DNA from: Aquipluma nitroreducens
Lineage (GTDB): Bacteria > Bacteroidota > Bacteroidia > Bacteroidales > Prolixibacteraceae
Assembly (NCBI RefSeq): GCF_009689585.1
Contig: NZ_AP018694.1
Span: forward strand, 1,302,001 to 1,366,000
Length of the DNA: 64,000 bases
Reading direction: 5' to 3'
How positions within the stretch are numbered: position 1 is the first letter of the stretch; each line of letters opens with the position of its first letter. Shown here piece by piece: positions 44,328 through 52,007 of the stretch. Below the pieces are notes generated by a model. The model saw nothing but the letters and a program-made list of their open reading frames with translations. It had not been told where the DNA came from and searched no databases. Both the position numbers and the translations under genes were made by a program.

Positions 44328-45618
44328 ATTTTTTATCATTTAATTCGTTCAATCGCAGTGTCACCGCATTTTTGTGAGCATCGAGTAGCTCGGCGGCAGC
44401 CATGGTCTCAATGACTGGTCCAAGCCGTTGAATTCCTTCCGGAGTAATTTCCTGAAAGGTAATTTTCTTGATGTAACTGTCGAGATTTACGCCGCTGAAC
44501 GAACGTGCCCAACCGTTAGTTGGCAAGGTATGGTTGGTTCCTGAAGCATAATCACCAGCACTTTCAGGGGTGTAATTTCCGAGGAAGACTGAACCTGCAT
44601 TCGTAATTTGTTCAGCCACTTCAGCATAATTTTCCATGGCAATGATTAAATGTTCAGGCGCATATCCATTAATCAGATCAATCATGTCTTCAACCTTGTC
44701 CAAAACCACGGACTGACTGTTCGCCAGCGCTTTTTCTGCAATTGACTGGCGTGGCAATTGATTAAGTTGACTGGTCAATTCAAGAACAACTTTTTCAATC
44801 AGCGAATGATCGTTAGTCACCAATACCACCTGGCTATCGGGGCCGTGCTCTGCCTGAGAAAGCAAATCGGCAGCGATGAAAGCCGGATTGGCAGTAGTAT
44901 CAGCCATTACAGCAACTTCTGAAGGACCGGCAGGCATATCAATGGCAACGTCGCTAATACTCACCAATTGCTTGGCAGCCATTACATATTGGTTTCCGGG
45001 ACCGAAAATCTTATTCACTTTTGGAACACAATCAATTCCATAAGCCATTGCTCCTATCGCCTGAACTCCACCGAGTTTAAATATTTTGGTAACCCCAACC
45101 AATTGAGCTGCAAACAAAATGGCTGGATTAATTTTCCCATCTTTATCGGGAGGCGTACACAATACAATTTCTTTGCAACCGGCAATCTTAGCCGGAATGG
45201 CAAGCATCAACACGGTTGAAAATAGCGGAGCCGATCCGCCTGGAACATACAGTCCAACTTTATCGATGGCCACTGCCTTTTGCCAGCAAGTTACTCCTGA
45301 AGTTGTTTCAATCCGTTTGGTTTGAGGCACCTGCGATTCGTGAAATTTTTGGATATTTCCGGCAGCGATAGTAATTGCTTCCTTAAGGTTTGAATCAACT
45401 AAATTGCATGCTTCTTCAACTTCTTCAGGAGAAACAGCCAAAGTACTGATGAACACACCATCAAATTTTTCGGTGTATTTCCGCAAAGCATGTATTCCAC
45501 TGGTCCTGATTTCGGTTAATATGACCTGCACCTGATCGCGCAATTCGGTGACGCTGAACAACGGACGTTTCAGCATCTCCTCCCATCTCATTCGTTGTGG
45601 ATTAATATAAGTTTTCAT
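44326..45618 (-). CDS. hisD: histidinol dehydrogenase
   Basis: The 430-residue NAD- and zinc-dependent enzyme catalyses the last two oxidations to histidine. Zinc- and substrate-binding segments include DLLSQAEHGPDSQVVL, GYAPEHLIIAMEN and YASGTNHTLPTNGWAR. Its ATG overlaps the EamA-family gene by 4 bases (ATGA type), so the two are probably translationally coupled. The final codons run into the repeat at 44261-44327. Confidence 0.97.
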   Translation of the reverse strand: MKTYINPQRMRWEEMLKRPLFSVTELRDQVQVILTEIRTSGIHALRKYTEKFDGVFISTLAVSPEEVEEACNLVDSNLKEAITIAAGNIQKFHESQVPQTKRIETTSGVTCWQKAVAIDKVGLYVPGGSAPLFSTVLMLAIPAKIAGCKEIVLCTPPDKDGKINPAILFAAQLVGVTKIFKLGGVQAIGAMAYGIDCVPKVNKIFGPGNQYVMAAKQLVSISDVAIDMPAGPSEVAVMADTTANPAFIAADLLSQAEHGPDSQVVLVTNDHSLIEKVVLELTSQLNQLPRQSIAEKALANSQSVVLDKVEDMIDLINGYAPEHLIIAMENYAEVAEQITNAGSVFLGNYTPESAGDYASGTNHTLPTNGWARSFSGVNLDSYIKKITFQEITPEGIQRLGPVIETMAAAELLDAHKNAVTLRLNELNDKK

Positions 45619-46511
45619 TCTCTAGTTGTTTTTAGTGGCTTCATTTTCAGAGCCAAAATATTTCCGGCAAATAACAGGATAACTCCAAATACGGCAACCA
45701 TTCCCCATTGGTAATTTTCGAAAAACGAAGAGATTATCAATGCAATTACAGGAGCCACCAAGGTGGTGTATCCGGCACGATCAGGGCCAATATCGCCTAC
45801 CAACTTCAGGTATAATGTAAATGCGACTATTGAACCAAAAATCGCCAGGTAAAACAGCGAGGCAATATATGGAAATGACACATCAAACGAAAAACTTCTT
45901 CCTGAAAGAGGAACCATCAGCATCATTGTGAGACTTCCATAAGTCATTCCAAAAGCATTAGTCTGAATAACAGGTAACTTTCGGGACTGATTGTATTTGG
46001 AAAGAATGTTACCCAACGATGCCAAAACAATTGACCCGAAGCAAAACAACAACGCTTGATACCCGATTGAAATCTGCTCAGCACTCCCTAATTCATGATT
46101 AAAAATCAGGAATGTGCCACCAATTCCAAGAACAGCGCCTGCCATTACTTCTTTCCTGATTTTTCCATTCAGGAGCAAATAGTTGAAAAAGATATTGGTG
46201 AAAATGGAAAACGAAAAAATAATGGCAACTATTCCGCTGGCCAAATTCGTTTCGGCCAGATAAACCAGCCAGTAGTTAAACCCAAACAAAATCATTCCCT
46301 GAAGGAGCATCAGCAAGTGTTCGCGCAAGGTAAATCGCAAATTTAGCTTCCGGATGAGGCTGAAAACCATCAACAGCAATCCTGCAATCAGGAAACGGTA
46401 CGCCACCGAAACCAACGGATCGACTTGACCCAATTGAAATTTGATGGCAAACCAGGTTGATCCCCAGATGAAACACGGAATAACAAAATATAGAATTTGT
46501 CTGAGTTTCAT
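45615..46511 (-). CDS. EamA/DMT-superfamily transporter
   Basis: The 298-residue inner-membrane protein has ten predicted helices in two EamA repeats, starting IPCFIWGSTWFAIKF, with the second half from about 150. EamA members export amino acids or metabolites, but direction and substrate cannot be read from sequence. It lies 8 bases after hisG and overlaps hisD by 4 bases. It is therefore a genuine operon member under the his attenuator, unlike the repeat-flanked guests further down. A histidine or histidine-intermediate transporter is a reasonable inference. Confidence 0.85.
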   Translation of the reverse strand: MKLRQILYFVIPCFIWGSTWFAIKFQLGQVDPLVSVAYRFLIAGLLLMVFSLIRKLNLRFTLREHLLMLLQGMILFGFNYWLVYLAETNLASGIVAIIFSFSIFTNIFFNYLLLNGKIRKEVMAGAVLGIGGTFLIFNHELGSAEQISIGYQALLFCFGSIVLASLGNILSKYNQSRKLPVIQTNAFGMTYGSLTMMLMVPLSGRSFSFDVSFPYIASLFYLAIFGSIVAFTLYLKLVGDIGPDRAGYTTLVAPVIALIISSFFENYQWGMVAVFGVILLFAGNILALKMKPLKTTRE

Positions 46512-46519
46512 TTAGTGGT

Positions 46520-47380
46520 TTAAAAAATCATTTTTTCGATAGGAATGACCAAAATGCCAGTAGCCCCGGCACTTTTAAGTTTGCCGATTATTTCCCAAAA
46601 ATCTTTTTCATCGATTACAGAATGAACCGAGCTCCAGCCTTCTTCTGCCAATGGCATCACGGTTGGACTTTTCATTCCGGGAAGATACGATTCGATTTCA
46701 GCCAATTTATCGTTTGGCGCATTCAGCAAAATGTATTTTTTCTTTTCGGCACGCTGAACAGATTCCATACGAAAGATCAATTCGTTCAGAATATTTTGTT
46801 TCGCTTCTGAAAGATTAGGGTTTGCAATTAAAACTGCTTCCGATTTTATAACCACTTCAACTTCTTTCAAACGGTTGCTTACCAAAGTGCTTCCTGAACT
46901 TACAATGTCGAAAATAGCATCGGCCAATCCGATTCCGGGAGCAATTTCGACAGAACCGTTGATCACATGGATTTCGGCAGTTATATTTTTTTCAGTAAAG
47001 AAACCTTTCAGAATTTCAGGATATGAAGTAGCAATCTTTTTGCCGTTGAAATACTCAACTCCATTGTAAACATCATCCTTTGGAATAGCCAAAGAAAGTC
47101 TGCATTTACTGAATCCGAGGCGTTTTGCAACAACCACATTTTCCTTCTTTTCGAGCATTTCATTTTCACCAACGACACCAATATCGGCAACTCCCATTGC
47201 AACAGCCTGCGGAATATCATCGTCGCGCAGGAATAACGCTTCCATCGGGAAATTGGTAGCAGTCGAGATTAGCTTCCGGGAACTAAGGGGAAGTTTAATT
47301 CCTGCTTCATCAATCAACCGTATCGAGTCTTCGTTGAGCCTTCCTTTGGTTTGTACGGCAATTTTTAAAAGTCCTTCCAT
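46520..47380 (-). CDS. hisG: ATP phosphoribosyltransferase (long form)
   Basis: The start at ATG 47380 (MEGLLKIAVQTKGRL) gives 286 residues; a TTG seven codons upstream lies at the edge of the attenuator T tract. The catalytic region has the PRPP-binding ADAIFDIVSSGSTL. A C-terminal ACT-like regulatory domain (about 210-286) identifies the HisG-long type, which is hexameric and inhibited by histidine. It catalyses the first committed step and is the first structural gene after the leader peptide and attenuator. Confidence 0.96.
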   Translation of the reverse strand: MEGLLKIAVQTKGRLNEDSIRLIDEAGIKLPLSSRKLISTATNFPMEALFLRDDDIPQAVAMGVADIGVVGENEMLEKKENVVVAKRLGFSKCRLSLAIPKDDVYNGVEYFNGKKIATSYPEILKGFFTEKNITAEIHVINGSVEIAPGIGLADAIFDIVSSGSTLVSNRLKEVEVVIKSEAVLIANPNLSEAKQNILNELIFRMESVQRAEKKKYILLNAPNDKLAEIESYLPGMKSPTVMPLAEEGWSSVHSVIDEKDFWEIIGKLKSAGATGILVIPIEKMIF

Positions 47381-47399
47381 TTCGTATTTTAGTTTAAAC

Positions 47400-47427
47400 A
47401 AAAAAGGCCTACCATATTGGTAAGCCT
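47400..47427 (-). terminator. his attenuator (intrinsic terminator) upstream of hisG
   Basis: On the minus strand an 11-bp stem AAGGCTTACCA / TGGTAGGCCTT (one G-U pair) with loop ATA is followed by T6. It ends 20 bases before the hisG ATG and 41 bases after the leader peptide stop. Its 5' arm (GGCTTACC, 47426 to 47419) can instead pair with GGTAGGC (47479 to 47473) in the end of the leader peptide gene, forming an antiterminator. Confidence 0.85.
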
Positions 47428-47467
47428 TCTTATTGGGTTAATATCTTTTTGAAAAACATCAAAACAA

Positions 47468-47530
47468 TTACTGCCTACCTAATGATAGAATCACATGATG
47501 ATGGCCGTAATGTTTGATCGCTTTGCTCAT
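47468..47530 (-). CDS. hisL: his operon leader peptide
   Basis: The 20-residue frame from ATG 47530 to TAA encodes MSKAIKHYGHHHVILS followed by LGRQ. Four of 20 residues are His, at positions 7, 10, 11 and 12. Codons 17-19 (GGT AGG CAG) contain the sequence complementary to the terminator's 5' arm. A ribosome stalled at the HHH codons would leave that region free to form the antiterminator; a ribosome reaching the stop codon would cover it. This is the arrangement of proteobacterial his attenuators. It is too short to be picked up by usual gene finders. Confidence 0.85.
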   Translation of the reverse strand: MSKAIKHYGHHHVILSLGRQ

Positions 47531-47549
47531 TTCATTATTTTAACTGGTG

Positions 47550-47581
47550 CAATTATAATTATAATCTGATAGGAAAACAAG
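47550..47581 (-). promoter_or_regulatory. promoter of the his operon
   Basis: TATAATTG (47557 to 47550, minus strand) fits the -7 box with one mismatch, and CTTG (47581 to 47578) lies 20 bases upstream as a -33 element. Transcription would start about 10-15 bases before the leader peptide ATG. Confidence 0.55.
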
Positions 47582-47748
47582 TTTTTTAATTGCAGTTTTT
47601 CTGAGTTTACTTTTAATTAATATTAAATGTTGACAAAACTAAAATATCAGAGATTCGGATTAGTAACAAAAATCTTTTCAATTTATAACTGAAAAGATTT
47701 TTGAAGTTACTATTTTCGGAAACCTTACAGCAATACAAAATGAATTTG
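47582..47748. other. AT-rich divergent spacer between the his promoter and the GH105 gene
   Basis: No gene is visible. A short inverted match, GAAAAGATTTTTG against CAAAAATCTTTTC (about 47669-47705), forms a 13-bp hairpin around AATTTATAACT. It could be an operator or a structured leader element, but has no known consensus. Confidence 0.45.
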
Positions 47749-47756
47749 TATGTTTG
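47749..47756 (+). promoter_or_regulatory. -7 box of the GH105 gene
   Basis: TATGTTTG exactly matches TAnnTTTG, 39 bases upstream of the ATG at 47796. A -33 element is not clear. Confidence 0.45.
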
Positions 47757-47795
47757 TACAATCGATTGCAAAAACTAAACTTAAATAAATCTAAT

Positions 47796-48896
47796 ATGAA
47801 AAAAACACTTTCTCTTGTACTTGCATTTGTGCTTGTTGGCATGTCAGTTTTCTCAAAAAATCAGGCCGATAAATGTTTTAAGCCTAAAGAAATAAAAAAA
47901 GCAATGATTAAAGCCGCTATGTGGCAATTTGCTAACCCGAAACACGAATTGTGGGACTGGACCAATGGCGCTTTTTACGCTGGGGTTTCTGCAGCATATC
48001 AAACTACTGGCGACACCAAACTGCTGGATGCCATGAACAAAATGGGCGAAGCTAACCACTGGAAACCCGGACCACGTCTTCAACATGCCGATGATATCGC
48101 GATTTGCCAGACCTATATTGATATGTTCCGCATCAAAAAAGACAGGTCAATGATCCAGCCATTTATTGAAAACATGGATAAATTTCTGGTAACACCATTC
48201 CCTGTTAAAGGAATTGAAAAAATTACATGGTGGTGGTGCGACGCGCTCTTTATGGCACCACCTGCCTTAGTTAAATTATCGATGACAACCGGCGACAAAA
48301 AATACATGGAGAAAAGCGATGAGTTGTTCCACGAGACTTACAACCTGCTTTACGATAAAGAAGAGCATCTTTTTGCCCGGGATTTAGGCTATGTAATTAA
48401 GGGTGATGCTTCGGATCGCCACGAAGCCAATGGGAAAAAGATATTTTGGTCGAGAGGAAATGGTTGGGTGATGGGCGGATTAGCTTTACTCCTGAACGAA
48501 CTCCCCAAAGACTACAAAGAACGTTCGTTTTACGAACAAGTGTACAAAGAAATGGCTGAAAAAGTCGCCAGCCTTCAACAAGAAGACGGGCTTTGGAGAG
48601 CCAGCTTACTTGACCCTGCCTCATACCCAGGTGGTGAAGCCAGTGGCTCCGGATTTTACACTTTTGCTCTTGCGTGGGGAATCAATAATGGATTGTTGAG
48701 TAAGGATAAATATCTTCAGGTAGTACAGAAAGCATGGAAAGGAATGAATTCACTTATCCAATCTGATGGGCACGTAGGTTGGTGTCAGCCAATTGGTGCT
48801 GATCCCAAAAAGAATTTCTCGGCTGACAGTTGGGAGGTTTATGGTACCGGAGCTTTCCTTTTAGCCGGGAGTGAAGTTATAAAACTGAAGAAATAA
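47796..48896 (+). CDS. GH105/GH88-type unsaturated glycuronyl hydrolase
   Basis: The start at ATG 47796 (MKKTLSLVLAFVLVGMSVFS) gives a signal peptide and 366 residues; 14 codons upstream overlap the promoter box. The (alpha/alpha)6-barrel layout matches YteR-like unsaturated rhamnogalacturonyl hydrolases. HADD is at 97-100, WWWCDALFMAPP has candidate catalytic Asp149, and later segments are FWSRGNGWVMGGLA and GEASGSGFYTFALAWG. These enzymes remove the unsaturated uronic acid left by polysaccharide lyases. No lyase or SusC/D pair is adjacent. It is probably periplasmic. Confidence 0.87.
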   Translation: MKKTLSLVLAFVLVGMSVFSKNQADKCFKPKEIKKAMIKAAMWQFANPKHELWDWTNGAFYAGVSAAYQTTGDTKLLDAMNKMGEANHWKPGPRLQHADDIAICQTYIDMFRIKKDRSMIQPFIENMDKFLVTPFPVKGIEKITWWWCDALFMAPPALVKLSMTTGDKKYMEKSDELFHETYNLLYDKEEHLFARDLGYVIKGDASDRHEANGKKIFWSRGNGWVMGGLALLLNELPKDYKERSFYEQVYKEMAEKVASLQQEDGLWRASLLDPASYPGGEASGSGFYTFALAWGINNGLLSKDKYLQVVQKAWKGMNSLIQSDGHVGWCQPIGADPKKNFSADSWEVYGTGAFLLAGSEVIKLKK

Positions 48897-49095
48897 ACTT
48901 CAAAATCAATCAGGAAGTTAATAAATGTGAAATGATTGAAATATTCATCTTTTTTATGAATGAATATTTTATGAAATGATAAAAAATATAGTTTCTTTGC
49001 AATAAACATGAAAGTAAACGTCATTCAGACGCTTATTTGATTGTAAGTATTGATCCGATAATAAAAGGGTCGTAAACTTCTAAAAGGAATAAAAT

Positions 49096-49149
49096 ATGAC
49101 TGATAACTTTCTTAATAGAGAAAGCAAAATCATAAAAATGCGTGATTAG
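49096..49149 (+). CDS. possible 17-residue peptide MTDNFLNRESKIIKMRD
   Basis: This ATG frame is preceded by an A/G-rich AAAAGGAATAAAAT stretch and its stop codon overlaps a terminator-like hairpin. It may be a leader or toxin-like peptide or simply part of a non-coding RNA; I see no family. Confidence 0.25.
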   Translation: MTDNFLNRESKIIKMRD

Positions 49150-49215
49150 CTATGTGAATAGCTAGGTTTTTATTGACCAATTATTGTTTGATTGGTTGAT
49201 CTTGTTTGTGGTATG

Positions 49216-49242
49216 AAAAGCCGGCCAGAGGGTCGGCTTTTT
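49216..49242 (+). terminator. terminator of the small transcript
   Basis: The stem AAAAGCCGGCC / GGGTCGGCTTTT has one G-U pair and a 3-base loop, followed by T. Confidence 0.85.
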
Positions 49243-49285
49243 ACTTATATTGACCTTATCAAATTAGAGATAAATAGAAATAAAA

Positions 49286-49308
49286 AAAACCGCCTTTTGA
49301 GCGGTTTT
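49286..49308 (-). terminator. terminator of the primary sigma factor gene
   Basis: The 8-bp stem AAAACCGC / GCGGTTTT with a 7-base loop is followed on the minus strand by a run of eight T. It lies 9 bases after the sigma gene stop codon. Confidence 0.9.
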
Positions 49309-49317
49309 CATATTTTA

Positions 49318-50178
49318 TTATCCAAGATACGTTTTAAGCAATTTACTTCTTGAAGTGTGACGTAACCGTCGAATCGCCTTTTCTTTAATCTGTCGAACAC
49401 GTTCGCGTGTTAATCCAAAACGTTCTCCAATTTCTTCGAGAGTCATTTCCTGACATCCAATTCCAAAAAACATCCGGATGATGTCACTTTCGCGTTCGGT
49501 AAGTGTAGCTAAAGCCCGTTCAATCTCTTTGGCCAATGATTCCATCATTAATGCTTTGTCGGCATTTGGAGAATCATTGTTGATCAGAACATCCAGAAGG
49601 CTGTTATCCTCACCTTCAACAAAAGGAGCATCTACAGAAATGTGACGGCCTGAAACACGAAGGGTATCGGCAACTTTATCCGCAGGCAATTCCAAGGCAT
49701 CAGCAAGCTCTTCAGGAGACGGCTTGCGCTCATTTTCCTGTTCAAATTTCGAGAAAGCTTTATTGATCTTATTCAACGAGCCAACCTGATTCAATGGCAA
49801 CCTGACAATTCTCGACTGCTCAGCTAAAGCTTGCAGAATGGATTGACGAATCCACCATACAGCATAGGAGATAAACTTGAAACCTCTGGTTTCATCAAAC
49901 TTTTCAGCAGCTTTAATCAATCCCAGATTACCCTCATTAATAAGGTCGGGTAAACTTAACCCTTGATTCTGGTACTGTTTGGCCACAGAAACAACGAAAC
50001 GCAGATTGGCTCGTGTTAATTTCTCAAGTGCCGCCTGATCACCCTTTTTAATCCGTTGCGCCAACTCCACTTCTTCCTCAACGGTAATAAGTTCTTCTTT
50101 ACCAATTTCTTGTAAATACTTATCTAAGGAAGCACTCTCACGGTTAGTGATCGATTTTGTAATCTTTAATTGTCTCAT
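49318..50178 (-). CDS. rpoD: primary RNA polymerase sigma factor (Bacteroidota type)
   Basis: The 286-residue sigma-70 protein has the short primary form of Bacteroidota. Region 1.2 is [16 protein letters not shown], region 2 is [34 protein letters not shown] with [14 protein letters not shown], region 3 follows, and the region 4 helix-turn-helix is [23 protein letters not shown]. Region 1.1 is absent. It recognises the -33/-7 promoters noted throughout this window. It is a single-gene unit with a strong promoter. Confidence 0.96.
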   Translation of the reverse strand: MRQLKITKSITNRESASLDKYLQEIGKEELITVEEEVELAQRIKKGDQAALEKLTRANLRFVVSVAKQYQNQGLSLPDLINEGNLGLIKAAEKFDETRGFKFISYAVWWIRQSILQALAEQSRIVRLPLNQVGSLNKINKAFSKFEQENERKPSPEELADALELPADKVADTLRVSGRHISVDAPFVEGEDNSLLDVLINNDSPNADKALMMESLAKEIERALATLTERESDIIRMFFGIGCQEMTLEEIGERFGLTRERVRQIKEKAIRRLRHTSRSKLLKTYLG

Positions 50179-50201
50179 ATACCCTTCAAAAAAATAGCGT
50201 G

Positions 50202-50233
50202 CAAATATAGGCTTTTGAGGTCAATAATTCAAA
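50202..50233 (-). promoter_or_regulatory. promoter of rpoD
   Basis: TATATTTG (50209 to 50202, minus strand) and TTTG (50233 to 50230), spaced by 20 bases, are both exact consensus matches. This is the best-formed promoter in the window, 23 bases upstream of the ATG. Confidence 0.75.
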
Positions 50234-50285
50234 TGGTTTTTTTTGTTCGGTTATTGTTTACAATTTCATAACCAATAGCTTTGTT

Positions 50286-51740
50286 TTATTTAAAGTCATT
50301 CCCAAAAACATAGTAAGCGACTTCTCCATTTGGATATATTCCTTCAACTAATATTCCACCCCTTGAATTTTTAATAATACGTTTTAAATCCTCAACTTCA
50401 GAAACAGCTGTTTTGTTCACTTGTGTTATGATAAAACCCTTTTTAATTCCGGCATCTTTAAATTTACCACTCCCAAGTTCAGAGATTTTAACCCCATAAC
50501 GAATTCCCAGTTCCTCTTTGTCGCGGTCAGAAACTGCATCAAATTTCGCACCAAAAATATTATCCGGATTGCTATCACCTTTCACAATATCTGTATCTCC
50601 GTGCTTGTTACGGAGCGTTACGTTAAATTGTTTCTTTTTATTGTCCCTTTTTATTTCAACTACTACTTTATCTCCAGGACGATGCTTACTTATTTGTTCC
50701 TGAAGTTCTGCTGTAGAATTTACATTCACATTATCGACACTGATAATGACATCGTTATCTTTTATTCCAGCAATCTCGGCAGCTCCACCCGGTATTACCC
50801 TACCAATAAAAACTCCTTCAATTTTGTCTAAATTATATTTTTTGGCTACGTCGGCATTGACATCGCCAATATTTACATTTAATAATGCTCGTTGAACGTC
50901 GCCATATTGCTTTAAGTCGGCCACCACTTTCTGAACAATATTAGATGGAATTGCAAAAGAATAACCACTATAAGATCCTGTTTGCGAGGCAATAGCAGTA
51001 TTAATTCCAACAAGCTCACCATGCGTATTTACCAATGCTCCACCACTATTCCCTGGATTCACTGCGGCATCAGTCTGAATAAACGACTCAATTCGCATCT
51101 GATCTGGATTTATTCCAATATCCCTGCTTTTGGCACTTACAATCCCAGCGGTTACTGTTGAAGTCAGATTAAACGGATTTCCTACAGCTAAAACCCACTC
51201 ACCTAACTTAAGATTATCAGAGTTGCTAAATTTAAGTGTTACCAAGTTGGAAGCCTCAATTTTAATCAATGCAACGTCGGTTGATGGATCAGCACCAATC
51301 AACTTAGCTTTAAATTCACGCTTATCGTTTAAAACTACTGAGATTTCATCCGCATCGTCGATCACATGATTATTTGTTACAATGTATCCATCTGGTGAAA
51401 TGATTACACCAGAGCCAGCACCCTGCCTTATCGGCATTTGTTGAGAACGAGAACTACCATCACCGAAAAAATAATCGAAAATATTATTTGAGGAATACGA
51501 ACCACCCTTTTGAGTAACTTTTATATGAACAACGGCATGAACTGAATTTTCAGCAGCGAAAGTTAAATCAGGCAATTCGCTCCCATTGGTGGTTGGCAAA
51601 CTAGCATATCGCATTGACTGTTCCTGTTGTACCGTCAATACTTTTGGATCATCGAAATAACGTGTATAGGCCCATAAAGCAACAAATCCGCCAACTAGTG
51701 CCACCAACAATGTAAATAATCCGGTTTTCAAATTTTTCAT
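50286..51740 (-). CDS. DegQ/HtrA-family periplasmic serine protease
   Basis: The 484-residue protein has an N-terminal membrane anchor or signal at about 5-25 (LFTLLVALVGGFVALWAY). The trypsin-like domain has the triad His (IVTNNHVID), Asp (STDVALIKIE) and Ser (NPGNSGGALVN). Two PDZ domains follow (about 275-375 and 395-484). It degrades or refolds damaged envelope proteins. It is monocistronic. A TATCTTTA near 51791-51798 (minus strand) resembles a -7 box with one mismatch. Confidence 0.93.
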   Translation of the reverse strand: MKNLKTGLFTLLVALVGGFVALWAYTRYFDDPKVLTVQQEQSMRYASLPTTNGSELPDLTFAAENSVHAVVHIKVTQKGGSYSSNNIFDYFFGDGSSRSQQMPIRQGAGSGVIISPDGYIVTNNHVIDDADEISVVLNDKREFKAKLIGADPSTDVALIKIEASNLVTLKFSNSDNLKLGEWVLAVGNPFNLTSTVTAGIVSAKSRDIGINPDQMRIESFIQTDAAVNPGNSGGALVNTHGELVGINTAIASQTGSYSGYSFAIPSNIVQKVVADLKQYGDVQRALLNVNIGDVNADVAKKYNLDKIEGVFIGRVIPGGAAEIAGIKDNDVIISVDNVNVNSTAELQEQISKHRPGDKVVVEIKRDNKKKQFNVTLRNKHGDTDIVKGDSNPDNIFGAKFDAVSDRDKEELGIRYGVKISELGSGKFKDAGIKKGFIITQVNKTAVSEVEDLKRIIKNSRGGILVEGIYPNGEVAYYVFGNDFK

Positions 51741-52007
51741 CTCTTTTACGTTTTGTTGTTAGAAATTTCTGACTTTTTTATTTTGGATACTAAAGATAAC
51801 GCATTGCGAGTACATGTGTTTTACCAATTTCAATTCATTTAAATTGTTTAACAGATTTTAACAACGCGCTATATATTTATGGAGAATCGAAAAATAGATA
51901 GGATATTAATAGCCAATCCACTTAAATCAACAAATCTATTTAAACACAATTGCTTGCCAGAAGATCAATTCTGTATATATTTACAACCACCAAAAACTAT
52001 ATGAAGG

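Larger units (their letters stand above)
49000..49245 (+). ncRNA. candidate structured small RNA or short-peptide transcript
   Basis: A TTTG box at 48996-48999 fits the -7 core but lacks the TA. A frame of 17 codons (49096-49149, MTDNFLNRESKIIKMRD) follows an AAAAGGAAT stretch. Its TAG stop lies in the 5' arm of a 7-bp hairpin (TAGCTAT-GTGA-ATAGCTA, 49147-49164) followed by GGTTTTTA. A second hairpin (ACCAAT / ATTGGT, 49175-49195) and a strong terminator at 49216-49242 complete the unit. Nothing on the plus strand follows, so the unit appears free-standing. No known RNA family is recognised. Confidence 0.4.
48897..49317. other. 421-base gap with a structured RNA candidate and two terminators
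   Basis: No protein gene of normal size is visible. The segment 48897-48990 is AT-rich without features. From about 49000 there is a mini-ORF followed by three hairpins, and the rpoD terminator lies at the right end. These are listed separately. Confidence 0.6.
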
